In this document: positions 21,695 to 33,570 of the stretch, in pieces
How positions within the stretch are numbered: position 1 is the stretch's first letter
Layout of the letters: each line of letters starts with the position of its first letter
Origin: Pollenia angustigena
Lineage: Eukaryota; Arthropoda; Insecta; Diptera; Polleniidae
Assembly (NCBI GenBank): GCA_930367215.1
Contig: OV884059.1
Span: forward strand, 153,324,511-153,388,510
DNA: 64,000 nt
Direction: 5' to 3'
Translations under genes and position numbers: made by a program
Notes under the pieces: model-generated
The model's database searches: none
Told to the model about the DNA's origin: nothing
What the model saw: only the letters and a program-made list of their open reading frames with translations

Positions 21695-23705
21695 CTATTG
21701 ATTCGGTTGGAAAATTGCCTCCAAATATTCCATATTTGGTTTTGTATTATCTTTGTCCTGTAGCAACCCTTTTGCTTCTTCATCTAAGTCCCGATGTTCT
21801 ACTTTCCATTGACTTCGAATGCTAGAGATGAGCGGATCTGACGTTGCTAACAATATATTAAACAGATCTTCGTTCGTAAAATCTCGTGACATTTTTCTGG
21901 TATTGTGCTCCCTATAAAATCTGTAATCTTTATTCCTTTTTTCCTGGGCTTCTTCTGACAGATCTCCTAGTGGTACTAAATGATGCCTAATGACATCCTC
22001 TGAATGATAAAGGATTTTATGAACCGTTGGAGACATATTTCTCCATGGATATTTGATAGTATATATTCTAGCTGTTTCTTTGGCATAATCCCCAAATTTT
22101 CTATAATCAATTTGTTCATTGCATGCAAGTACATCAATGATTGTTTTAAATCTTGATATAAGACTTATATCAACACCTGTTATTTCAGATGCTTTTTTGG
22201 GATCAGAAAAGAACCTTCTTGCTGTATTCCCATCATTCGTATTGCCTGATCCTTGTTTTGGTTGGTCTATAATCAAGCCACATTTGCGAAATTCATCCTG
22301 AATATGCTTCTTTTTTATACTTCTTAAATCCTTGTTGGTTTCATTGTTTCTTATTGATCCTGATGGTCCAAAATCCAAATCATAACTGATTTTTAGTATG
22401 TGCTCCATAATTCGTATTATTGTATGTAGCGGCGATAATCCAAATTCATATGCATTAGTATTATCTAATGATTTTTCCGGGACTTGGTTTAATTTGCTTG
22501 ATGTGTTTTGGCATATAATGCAGCTGGATGAAGCCTTTGTATCAGTCAAAGCCTGGCCTACTTTTCCGTCTATAGTTAACTTCAATTATATGGCCATCTA
22601 TTTCTAATTCTAATGGCCGTAGTGTTGCAATTTGGGCTCTTATATAACTGGTTTCATTTTTAATGGTAACAGCAGTTTCCTTTTTAAATTCAAATTTAAT
22701 TGGTCTGCAGTATTTTGTAGAAGATGGTGTGAGATTTTTCCAAATATCCTTTGTTTGCATCGTACTGGTCGAAGGCTCCGAGTGTTCCAAATTCTTTACC
22801 AATCGCAATGGAACAAATGATACCATGAACATATCTGTATCTGAAGTATTTTCACATATAGATTGCTTGTATTGTTTCTGTCCAGAAGAACCATCACATC
22901 CCCATTTGCAAAAGAGAGTTAACTTGCAGTTCCCATATTTTTTCAAATCATCTCCTCTAAGTGATTGTAGTAAACGCTGAGCTGTATGATTAAGTAGACC
23001 TTGAAGTTTTACCTCTGCCGAAATTGGTGTGATTTTAATAGTGTCCCTTGGTGGCAAACATTCCTTCTTAGCAGCAGTTATGTGATGATAAGCAGGATAC
23101 AGATTTGAACCTTTTTCAATTGCACGCACTCTGAGCTGAATATATTGCTCTTTTGTTAACTTCAAATCTAAAAATAATGCTAATGCCTCTTCATTTGAAA
23201 ACTGTTTTTCATCGCTTGGCGTTGGAATACTCTTAAGAATCCGTTTTGTTCTCTTGGGACTAGCGATAAAAACTTTTTCAATAATATCGACTTTTGTGAG
23301 TTCTTTTTGTGATCGCAGTTGATATAGCAAAGCTTCTTGAATACTTGTGTCTCCGATTGCTTCGTTGATATCCTTAAGCTTCCGCCTTTTAGATCTATCG
23401 CTACAGTTCTCAAGTGATTTCTTTGGCCTCCCATGGTTATTTTCATTTGTACCTTCTGAAGATATCTGGACACTGAGTTCGCCATCTAACCAGTTTGCAA
23501 AACTGTTGTAAAATCTAGGTTTACTCCATCCAACTTGTTTGAACCGCTTTTTTAAGTTTTTGACGAAATCGATTATTTTATTTTGCAGTTCCGATCGTAT
23601 TTCAGTGCTGCAGGAATATAAATTCAGTTTTCCTTCAATGTAACTTAAAATATCTTCCTCTTCGGATAATTCTTTATAGCTGAAGCTCTCAATTTTTATA
23701 GACAT
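21695..23705 (-). pseudogene. Transib transposase (RAG1 relative), one frameshift
   Basis: The first frame runs from the ATG at 23703-23705 for 387 codons; the second (21695-22585) gives 296 more, together near the normal Transib length of 650-700. Frame 1 has an AT-hook-like GRPKK (93-97), LALFLDLKLTKEQYIQLR (176-193) and CKWGCDGSSGQKQYKQ with the first catalytic Asp at 271, plus SSTKYCRPIKFEF. Frame 2 has LTIDGKV with the second Asp at its residue 6, C22-x2-C25, GNTNDGNTARRFF, H189-x4-H194 and EEAQEKRNKD with Glu215. These correspond to the RAG1 core D-D-E and its C..C / H..H zinc ligands. The frames change near 22575, between EVNY and KLTIDGK, so one small indel separates the first two catalytic residues. 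AATAAA lies just after the stop (21682-21687, complement). Inactive unless frameshifting occurs. Confidence 0.9.
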
Positions 23706-24787
23706 TTAAAAATTAGATTGTAATTGCTTAGATATATTTTAACAACTGAGATTTTATTCGAATACCACTGGCTTTTATACATAGCATGCGTTATACTGTG
23801 TTCCTAGGTAGCGTAATAAGGTAGAATTAAAAACTAAATTGGGCTAAAGTAGGATACGCTTAAAATCCCACAGGTATTGGTAATTATATAATATAAAATA
23901 CCCAGCACAACTTGGCTTGGTACATTTATATTCCAGTCATATGAATAGGTAAAATAAAAAGAGCAAAATAAATGTTGCGAATAATTTTACACAAACTAAA
24001 AAAGTGTTCTATAGGCTGGTCCAAACAGGTACAAAAGTGCATTTGGGTTTAAAGTAGATACTTTCTACAGCTAGTAAAATCTCTCTAACCCCTTTTGACC
24101 CTCATAAATTCTATTCTTCTGAATTTCAATTTGACTGCAATATAGAACCTGAAAAAATATTTAATAACACAGCAGGTATAATCGGTACAGTAATGCAACA
24201 TAACATTGTTTGAAGACTGCTTTACTACCAACATAAAAAATGTTGAACCCACTATTGATAAGAGTTTGACATAAAACATAATCCATCCGATTAAAAAACT
24301 AGAAAAATCGTTATAAAATCAAGCCAAAAAATCCGTTTTATCCGAATATCTCCAAAGGCAAAGGAGATAACCTAAAAATTTAAGTATATTTTTTGTAGCA
24401 CACCTTAAGTTTAATTTTTTTTGAAATCCATAAAATATTTTTGGTGAATTTTTTAAAAGTTTGAATTTCCGAGGTTACCAATTTTAGAGGTCCGCAAGTT
24501 ACACTCCCGAACTAAAAAAATTTCGGCCAATTATTGATAACGGTTTGCGAGAAATCATAATTTAGTTCTGATCAAATTTACAAAAATTAATTTTTTTCTA
24601 AAACAACAAAAAATATTTGTTTTCAGCAGCATGCCACAGCCACAATTACCAATATTTTAATCTAGTTTTTTGGATAACTTAGTTCTTATATGTTTGCTAT
24701 CGAATGGCATTTACATTTTTGAAATCGGCGGTGACAAAAAATTGGACTTTTGGCCGATGAAATTCAATTTTCAGCCACAGTGCGCCG

Positions 24788-24993
24788 CCAGCCGCAGAAC
24801 TAACTGGGCGAGCATGTACATTTGTTTTTACATTTTATTCAGACCCGGTTGGCTGAAATTTGCGCACAATTTTCCCAATTGTGGAAACATTTGGTCGATT
24901 ATGCTGACCAAAAAAATCACGTTGTACACGAAATGCATTTTGATTGAACGACCATTTTCGTAAAAGGCTTTAACAATCTTAACGCGCTGCTGT
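24788..24993 (-). pseudogene. Mariner-like transposase fragment, N-terminal side
   Basis: Minus-strand reading gives QQRVKIVKAFYENGRS, then in shifted frames FFGQHNRPNVSTIGKIVRKF, NVKTNVHARPVSSA. It matches the N-terminal helix-turn-helix part seen at 16985-17304 and continues across the Transib pair into 17990-18116. Confidence 0.6.
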
Positions 24994-25140
24994 TCGAGCC
25001 CGAGCCACGTCAAGAATGAAAGATTATCAGTAACAATTTTAATTAATTTTCATGTTGTAAAATTCCTTTCTTCACAAAAATAATTTAATAAAAAATAAAT
25101 TTCATGAACTTAAGCCTAATTAAAAATATTAAAAAGTAAT
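24992..25140 (+). repeat. SINE-like 3' fragment, copy 1
   Basis: From GTTCGAGCC onward it matches 53933-54085 (AGCCACGTCAAGAATGAAAG and about 100 bp after it). It lacks the upstream A-box part seen in the longer copy. Confidence 0.5.
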
Positions 25141-26122
25141 ATTTTATTTTCTTCCTTTTATAATTTTTGAGAAAATTACGAAGGAAGTATCTTCCGCAAT
25201 ACAAAATCGATTATTGCCGCAATAACATTTTTCATCCAGGCAATACGTTTGGCAATACATAAGGTGTATTTCTATGTTTGCTTGGTTAGCTCATAGAATA
25301 AATTCGAAAAATGAAAAAATGTTGAATAGGTATTTACATTTAAAATAAATACACAGTGACATTGTTGATTTCTGGAATAAAAGGTGAATGAAGGATGTTA
25401 TTCTGAACGTTCTATAAAATTTCGTTTCCTAAGATAAAAAAAGACTTTTCGGAAGGGAATTGGTACTAGTTGGTAACAAAAAGTGGTCTCAATTTTTAAA
25501 CTTTTCGTTTTGCACAAAAATTTTAAATGGTCGTAGTTCTTATTGTATTATATAGTACACAAACACTAATAAATGCTTCTTTCTATTCTTTTATCATACA
25601 AACCGATACAAGTACCGATACAAGTAAGTATCGATACTTTTTTTCGATACTGAGTAGGTATCGATATTTTACGAGCGAAACCTCATCGAGTAAAAGTATC
25701 GATGCCTTAGAGGTATCGTTTCATCCCTAAGTCTTACGCATTTAGAATAAAATACCAACCTGTCGTGATAAGTTGTTATTGTTTTTTTTTTTTTTTAATT
25801 TTCAAACAATAATTAGATAAGGGAAGCATTTTCTAAAATACTTAAGAATAACAAACGAGATAAATTTATATAGATTTTGTACTTTATTTGTATCGCATTT
25901 TTGAAAAACTGGACCAGTATTGTTTTGTTTACTATTTTTTTCTTAGTATGCGATTTTGTTCTGTTCAGAATATTAATTTTATTATTAAAAAATATAAAAA
26001 TTAATTTTTTAAAATGGAATAAAGTTTTTTTTTACTGGATAAATTGTATTTTAGCTGGTATTTTGGACAAGATCAAAAAAAAATCTGGACAATCTAGGCC
26101 GTATGGCAGCCCTAGCTGTTAA

Positions 26123-26778
26123 AATTTTTTTTTATCGTTGCTAACTTCCATCGGAAACAATGTTAACAAACGAACAAAACAAATGTTAATGAACAGAATT
26201 TTACGTCATACAAACAACAACAGTTAAAAGTATCAGACCCCCCTTTGGGAAAATGTTATTAACAGAAATTAAATTGGAAATAAATACAGACAATATAGAA
26301 GAAGAAAAAAGTGAACGCAAAATGGGGAAACAAATTAAATAAATACATTTTTACTAAAAGGGAACACATGTTTAACAAAACGAACAGATGACAACAAAAC
26401 TTGAGATAAAAGCTAGTAGAAACACAAGACAGAATAAAAACAAAAATATCAAAAATTGTGTATATTTAATTAGCACTGCAGAGCAGCGTTGCCGTTGAAA
26501 AATTTCAAAAAGGGGCACAAAAAGGGTATTTAAAAAACATGTCACAAAACGGGCAGCTGTAAAGAAAAAAGGGTAAAGTTTGTTTATAAACAGAGAGTTT
26601 TAACAGTTGCTTAAATAATTAAGAAAAAAACCTATTGAGCTGATTTTACTTTATATTAATTCAGCCATCTGGGAATATTTTTGGTTTTTTATAAATTATT
26701 TTTATTTTTGAAACATTTTTTCGAATGTGCATCAGACTATAGTCTAGTATAGTAATGTATACATTCTGCTATTGCCTA
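26123..26778. other. Flank of outer hAT-like element, inside duplicated unit
   Basis: AT-rich, non-coding, repeated at about 33579-34234. It is the right edge of the tandemly duplicated unit. Confidence 0.4.
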
Positions 26779-26784
26779 TTGCTA

Positions 26785-28004
26785 ATTTAGCGCCATCTTG
26801 TGTCGACAAAAAGAAACAGACACAACTGTTATACTAATTTTTTTTAATTTATCTTGCCAATTTTTCTAATTCAATAGTATATATATTTCGATTTTTTTCT
26901 TATTATGTTCCTAGTTTATTTTTTTTTAACTAATTCAATCTATGAAAGTTTGAGCAAAAATCACGAAAATAGCATTTTTTTTAAATAAATTTTTTTTTAA
27001 GTTGTGGTAAAATTTTTTCAATTTTTTTTTTTGTAGTTATTAGAAAACAGTCTAAATATTCGAAATCAGAAAAAACCCATAGACCATATTTTTTTTTTTT
27101 TTTAATATTCCATCAAAGTTAAGAAATTTTTAGAGCTTAACTAAATAATAAGCATTTTTCAAACCATTAAAAAATATGTATAGGAGCATAATTCCAGTAA
27201 AATTTTTTTATAGATGGTTTAGAATATAGTTAGCTGTTTTTTTTACAATTATTTTCTTGAAACAATAAAAAACCAAGGGCATTTGTGATTTCAGCGCCCT
27301 CTTATGCCGTAAAATGCAGACAAACACAAACAATTTTTTATACATATTTTGATTTTTGTTGTTTTTCATTGAATGGTATAAGTTTGAATTAATATTTCAC
27401 AGTATTTGTAGTTAATTGTCTTTTAAACTCCTGAAAACTATCAAAATTTGATCAAAAATCATGAAAATAGCCATTTAAAAAAAGTTTTTTTTTTCAAGTT
27501 GTGGTAAAATTTTTTCAATTTTTTTTTTGTAGTTATTAGAAAACAGTCTAAATATTCGAAATCAGAAAAAAACCCATAGACCATATTTTTCTTTTTTTTT
27601 TAATATTCCATCAAAGTTAAGAAATTTTTAGAGCTTAAGTAAATAATAAGCATTTTTCAAACCAATAAAAAAACACTTATGAGAAAATAAATCAATAAAA
27701 ATTTTTTACAGTTAGTTCTAAATATAGTAAACTACTACAGAAAAAAATTTCAATCTCGTGCTTTAAAAAACAACAGTTTTACAACAGTTTTCCTAAAGCA
27801 TGTAAAACTCAAGTAGTTGTTTGGCCATTTTTACTATAAATTCTCAAACTTTGGCGCCCTCTAGCGCCGCCAAAAAGAGTTAAATCTTAAAAATTCTTCA
27901 AAATTCATTTTAATTATTTTGTTATCTATCGATCTGTACATTTTTAAGCACAATATAAGACTTGTTTTTTTTTTTGATTTATGTCTATGGGCCAAAGCAC
28001 TGTG
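26785..28004. mobile_element. Truncated right half of Transib-type element A, copy 2
   Basis: Ends in CACTGTG at 27998-28004 followed by CGCCG (28005-28009). It lacks the left TIR because the duplication starts inside the element. It carries the 0.54-kb repeats with a 41-bp deletion near 27237. Confidence 0.65.
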
Positions 28005-28009
28005 CGCCG

Positions 28010-31000
28010 CACAGTGGCTGAAAATCGTTTTTCATCGGCCAAAAATCTGTAACTTTTGAACCGATAGAGATATTGCAATTTTTTTTTGCAGGAGAGAAGA
28101 CTTCTTGAACTTTTTTACCATTTTAAATTTGTTAAAATCGGTTCAGTAGTTGTTGAGAAATTTAAGGTCAAAGTTGAACTTTTGATGTTTTTTAGCATTT
28201 AGTATGAAAATGCTAATGATTGAGATTGAGAACTTTGGTTTTTTTTTTATTAAAAAAGTGGGATTTTTTTTAGCCCACTATTTTAAGAACTTTTTAATCT
28301 ACATAACTGCCGAATTTCGTTAGCATATCTTTGTTCATGTCAGATTTATAGAATGTCAAACCTTAAAAATATTATTTTTTTACTTTTTATTCATTTACAC
28401 TATATTTTAATAATTTTAATGTTTGACATTCTATAAATCTAACATGAATAAAGGTATCATAATGAATTTTGGCAGTTATGTAGATTAAGAAGTTCTTAAA
28501 ACAGTGGACTGAAAAACATCCCCATTTTTGCTAAAAAAAATACCCAAATTCCCAATCCCGGAAAACGGCTTTCAATTTTTTTCGATATTGCTCAGAATTT
28601 TCTAGAAAATAATGGACATATTAGAAAACATTACTGTTCTAAATTTATAAAAATCGGTGTGCTGAATTATTAGAATTTTTTACTCAAATAATTTTTTTTT
28701 TTTTTTTGTTTGAAAAATTTGATTTGGAATAGGGCATATGGGAGTAAAAATGTCAAACTGACTATAATTTGCTTCTACAAGCATACACTTAATGTTTTCT
28801 TTTGAAAAATATAATAAAAATATATATCTATATATATTTCTGGAGAAATTCGTATTCATATTACCTTTATATGCATATACATTCGCCTCGTATATGCCAC
28901 TATACCTTTAAAAAAATGTATAGGCATGTAATAATACCTATGATCATTTTGTGAACAGGTTTCTTCATTATCAACTCTACAACAGGTTTAACTGGAACCA
29001 GTTCCACTAGAAAACTTTTTAGATTAAAAATATAAATAAGTGTAAATTTTAAAATTTTTTTTTCTATTTTTATTTAAATAACAATAAGGACAAAAACATA
29101 TTTTTTGCTTAAATAACAATAAAATTTATTATATCTCCTATTGATTCGGTTGGAAAATTGCCTCCAAATATTCCATATTTGGTTTTGTATTATCTTTGTC
29201 CTGTAGCAACCCTTTTGCTTCTTCATCTAAGTCCCGATGTTCTACTTTCCATTGACTTCGAATGCTAGAGATGAGCGGATCTGACGTTGCTAACAATATA
29301 TTAAACAGATCTTCGTTCGTAAAATCTCGTGACATTTTTCTGGTATTGTGCTCCCTATAAAATCTGTAATCTTTATTCCTTTTTTCCTGGGCTTCTTCTG
29401 ACAGATCTCCTAGTGGTACTAAATGATGCCTAATGACATCCTCTGCATGATAAAGGATTTTATGAACCGTTGGAGACATATTTCTCCATGGATATTTGAT
29501 AGTATATATTCTAGCTGTTTCTTTGGCATAATCCCCAAATTTTCTATAATCAATTTGTTCATTGCATGCAAGTACATCAATGATTGTTTTAAATCTTGAT
29601 ATAAGACTTATATCAACACCTGTTATTTCAGATGCTTTTTTGGGATCAGAAAAGAACCTTCTTGCTGTATTCCCATCATTCGTATTGCCTGATCCTTGTT
29701 TTGGTTGGTCTATAATCAAGCCACATTTGCGAAATTCATCCTGAATATGCTTCTTTTTTATACTTCTTAAATCCTTGTTGGTTTCATTGTTTCTTATTGA
29801 TCCTGATGGTCCAAAATCCAAATCATAACTGATTTTTAGTATGTGCTCCATAATTCGTATTATTGTATGTAGCGGCGATAATCCAAATTCATATGCATTA
29901 GTATTATCTAATGATTTTTCCGGGACTTGGTTTAATTTGCTTGATGTGTTTTGGCATATAATGCAGCTGGATGAAGCCTTTGTATCAGTCAAAGCCTGGC
30001 CTACTTTTCCGTCTATAGTTAACTTCAATTATATGGCCATCTATTTCTAATTCTAATGGCCGTAGTGTTGCAATTTGGGCTCTTATATAACTGGTTTCAT
30101 TTTTAATGGTAACAGCAGTTTCCTTTTTAAATTCAAATTTAATTGGTCTGCAGTATTTTGTAGAAGATGGTGTGAGATTTTTCCAAATATCCTTTGTTTG
30201 CATCGTACTGGTCGAAGGCTCCGAGTGTTCCAAATTCTTTACCAATCGCAATGGAACAAATGATACCATGAACATATCTGTATCTGAAGTATTTTCACAT
30301 ATAGATTGCTTGTATTGTTTCTGTCCAGAAGAACCATCACATCCCCATTTGCAAAAGAGAGTTAACTTGCAGTTCCCATATTTTTTCAAATCATCTCCTC
30401 TAAGTGATTGTAGTAAACGCTGAGCTGTATGATTAAGTAGACCTTGAAGTTTTACCTCTGCCGAAATTGGTGTGATTTTAATAGTGTCCCTTGGTGGCAA
30501 ACATTCCTTCTTAGCAGCAGTTATGTGATGATAAGCAGGATACAGATTTGAACCTTTTTCAATTGCACGCACTCTGAGCTGAATATATTGCTCTTTTGTT
30601 AACTTCAAATCTAAAAATAATGCTAATGCCTCTTCATTTGAAAACTGTTTTTCATCGCTTGGCGTTGGAATACTCTTAAGAATCCGTTTTGTTCTCTTGG
30701 GACTAGCGATAAAAACTTTTTCAATAATATCGACTTTTGTGAGTTCTTTTTGTGATCGCAGTTGATATAGCAAAGCTTCTTGAATACTTGTGTCTCCGAT
30801 TGCTTCGTTGATATCCTTAAGCTTCCGCCTTTTAGATCTATCGCTACAGTTCTCAAGTGATTTCTTTGGCCTCCCATGGTTATTTTCATTTGTACCTTCT
30901 GAAGATATCTGGACACTGAGTTCGCCATCTAACCAGTTTGCAAAACTGTTGTAAAATCTAGGTTTACTCCATCCAACTTGTTTGAACCGCTTTTTTAAGT

Positions 31001-32225
31001 TTTTGACGAAATCGATTATTTTATTTTGCAGTTCCGATCGTATTTCAGTGCTGCAGGAATATAAATTCAGTTTTCCTTCAATGTAACTTAAAATATCTTC
31101 CTCTTCGGATAATTCTTTATAGCTGAAGCTCTCAATTTTTATAGACATTTAAAAATTAGATTGTAATTGCTTAGATATATTTTAACAACTGAGATTTTAT
31201 TCGAATACCACTGGCTTTTATACATAGCATGCGTTATACTGTGTTCCTAGGTAGCGTAATAAGGTAGAATTAAAAACTAAATTGGGCTAAAGTAGGATAC
31301 GCTTAAAATCCCACAGGTATTGGTAATTATATAATATAAAATACCCAGCACAACTTGGCTTGGTACATTTATATTCCAGTCATATGAATAGGTAAAATAA
31401 AAAGAGCAAAATAAATGTTGCGAATAATTTTACACAAACTAAAAAAGTGTTCTATAGGCTGGTCCAAACAGGTACAAAAGTGCATTTGGGTTTAAAGTAG
31501 ATACTTTCTACAGCTAGTAAAATCTCTCTAACCCCTTTTGACCCTCATAAATTCTATTCTTCTGAATTTCAATTTGACTGCAATATAGAACCTGAAAAAA
31601 TATTTAATAACACAGCAGGTATAATCGGTACAGTAATGCAACATAACATTGTTTGAAGACTGCTTTACTACCAACATAAAAAATGTTGAACCCACTATTG
31701 ATAAGAGTTTGACATAAAACATAATCCATCCGATTAAAAAACTAGAAAAATCGTTATAAAATCAAGCCAAAAAATCCGTTTTATCCGAATATCTCCAAAG
31801 GCAAAGGAGATAACCTAAAAATTTAAGTATATTTTTTGTAGCACACCTTAAGTTTAATTTTTTTTGAAATCCATAAAATATTTTTGGTGAATTTTTTAAA
31901 AGTTTGAATTTCCGAGGTTACCAATTTTAGAGGTCCGCAAGTTACACTCCCGAACTAAAAAAATTTCGGCCAATTATTGATAACGGTTTGCGAGAAATCA
32001 TAATTTAGTTCTGATCAAATTTACAAAAATTAATTTTTTTCTAAAACAACAAAAAATATTTGTTTCCAGCAGCATGCCACAGCCACAATTACCAATATTT
32101 TAATCTAGTTTTTTGGATAACTTAGTTCTTATATGTTTGCTATCGAATGGCATTTACATTTTTGAAATCGGCGGTGACAAAAAATTGGACTTTTGGCCGA
32201 TGAAATTCAATTTTCAGCCACAGTG
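28010..32225 (-). mobile_element. Transib transposon B, copy 2
   Basis: Exactly offset by 7443 from copy 1, with both TIRs and CGCCG at 28005-28009 and 32226-32230. It arose by segmental duplication, not a new transposition, because the flanks are duplicated too. The internal hairpin is repeated at about 28222-28558. Confidence 0.9.
29138..31148 (-). pseudogene. Transib transposase copy 2, same frameshift
   Basis: The two frames (29985-31148 and 29138-30028) reproduce copy 1, including the indel near 30018. All three catalytic acidic residues and the zinc ligands are kept. The only amino-acid difference I see is Ser to Ala at residue 195 of the second frame (YHS vs YHA), immediately after the zinc-ligand His194; the base is A at 22003 and C at 29446. 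Sharing the frameshift shows the break came before the duplication (or before the two alleles, if this is an assembly artefact). Confidence 0.9.
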
Positions 32226-32230
32226 CGCCG

Positions 32231-33570
32231 CCAGCCGCAGAACTAACTGGGCGAGCATGTACATTTGTTTTTACATTTTATTCAGACCCGGTTGGCTGAA
32301 ATTTGCGCACAATTTTCCCAATTGTGGAAACATTTGGTCGATTATGCTGACCAAAAAAATCACGTTGTACACGAAATGCATTTTGATTGAACGACCATTT
32401 TCGTAAAAGGCTTTAACAATCTTAACGCGCTGCTGTTCGAGCCCGAGCCACGTCAAGAATGAAAGATTATCAATAACAATTTTAATTAATTTTCATGTTG
32501 TAAAATTCCTTTCTTCACAAAAATAATTTAATAAAAAATAAATTTCATGAACTTAAGCCTAATTAAAAATATTAAAAAGTAATATTTTATTTTCTTCCTT
32601 TTATAATTTTTGAGAAAATTACGAAGGAAGTATCTTCCGCAATACAAAATCGATTATTGCCGCAATAACATTTTTCATCCAGGCAATACGTTTGGCAATA
32701 CATAAGGTGTATTTCTATGTTTGCTTGGTTAGCTCATAGAATAAATTCGAAAAATGAAAAAATGTTGAATAGGTATTTACATTTAAAATAAATACACAGT
32801 GACATTGTTGATTTCTGGAATAAAAGGTGAATGAAGGATGTTATTCTGAACGTTCTATAAAATTTCGTTTCCTAAGATAAAAAAAGACTTTTCGGAAGGG
32901 AATTGGTACTAGGTGGTAACAAAAAGTGGTCTCAATTTTTAAACTTTTCGTTTTGCACAAAAATTTTAAATGGTCGTAGTTCTTATTGTATTATATAGTA
33001 CACAAACACTAATAAGAACGTTTATAAATGCTTCTTTCTATTCTTTTATCATACAAACCGATACAAGTACCGATACAAGTAAGTATCGATACTTTTTTTT
33101 CGATACTGAGTAGGTATCGATATTTTACGAGCGAAACCTCATCGAGTAAAAGTATCGATGCCTTAGAGGTATCGTTTCATCCCTAAGTCTTACGCATTTA
33201 GAATAAAATACCAACCTGTCGTGATAAGTTGTTATTGTTTTTTTTTTTTTTTTAATTTTCAAACAATAATTAGATAAGGGAAGCATTTTCTAAAATACTT
33301 AAGAATAACAAACGAGATAAATTTATATAGATTTTGTACTTTATTTGTATCGCATTTTTGAAAAACTGGACCAGTATTGTTTTGTTTACTATTTTTTTCT
33401 TAGTATGCGATTTTGTTCTGTTCAGAATATTAATTTTATTATTAAAAAATATAAAAATTAATTTTTTAAAATGGAATAAAGTTTTTTTTACTGGATAAAT
33501 TGTATTTTAGCTGGTATTTTGGACAAGATCAAAAAAAAATCTGGACAATCCAGGCCGTATGGCAGCCCTA
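32231..33570. repeat. Duplicated right flank: mariner, SINE and two hAT ends
   Basis: Mariner N-terminal fragment at 32231-32436 (-), SINE-like fragment 32435-32583, inner hAT right TIR ending at 33185 with AGTCTTAC after it, and outer hAT right TIR ending at 33570. The matching left ends are absent from this copy. Confidence 0.7.

Larger units (their letters stand above)
20567..24782 (-). mobile_element. Transib transposon B, copy 1
   Basis: The left end CACAGTGGCTGAAAATCG and the inverted right end (complement CACTGTGGCTGAAAATTG) are flanked by CGCCG (20562-20566; 24783-24787). The TIRs agree imperfectly over about 38 bp, including ATCGGCCAAAA. The 4216-bp element carries a RAG1-like transposase on the minus strand (21695-23705) and a long hairpin in its 3' non-coding part (20779-21115). 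It inserted beside element A, within an internally deleted mariner copy. Confidence 0.9.
17771..25729. mobile_element. Inner hAT-like element with perfect 8-bp duplication
   Basis: TAGGGATGAAACGAT is exact at both ends (inverted at 25715-25729) and AGTCTTAC flanks both sides (17763-17770 and 25730-25737). Subterminal TATCGATACTT-like motifs are repeated many times at each end. A 15-bp TIR with an 8-bp duplication is diagnostic for the hAT superfamily. No hAT transposase lies within; the interior is a mariner fossil, two Transib elements and a SINE fragment. It is nested inside 16543-26114. Confidence 0.8.
16543..26114. mobile_element. Outer hAT-like element containing nested insertions
   Basis: The left end TAGGGTTGCCAGATACC and inverted right end (complement TAGGGCTGCCATACGG) are flanked by GTTGTTAA (16535-16542) and GCTGTTAA (26115-26122), a 7-of-8 match to an 8-bp hAT-style duplication. 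CTGGACAAT recurs near both ends. Its own sequence is 16543-17770 plus 25738-26114; the rest is inserted material. No hAT transposase is present. The TIR match is short, so the call rests mainly on the duplication. Confidence 0.5.

Noticed and set aside
22119..22980. Plus-strand ORFs of 60-105 codons over the Transib transposase
   Set aside because: They are shadows of the minus-strand transposase; the same shadows recur in the second copy.
23180..23485. 101-codon minus-strand ORF within the transposase (and at 30623-30928)
   Set aside because: An alternative frame of the same coding sequence with no recognisable motif.
28010..32225. Independent second Transib insertion
   Set aside because: Its flanks, including mariner, SINE and hAT ends, are duplicated with it, so it arose by segmental duplication or assembly duplication.
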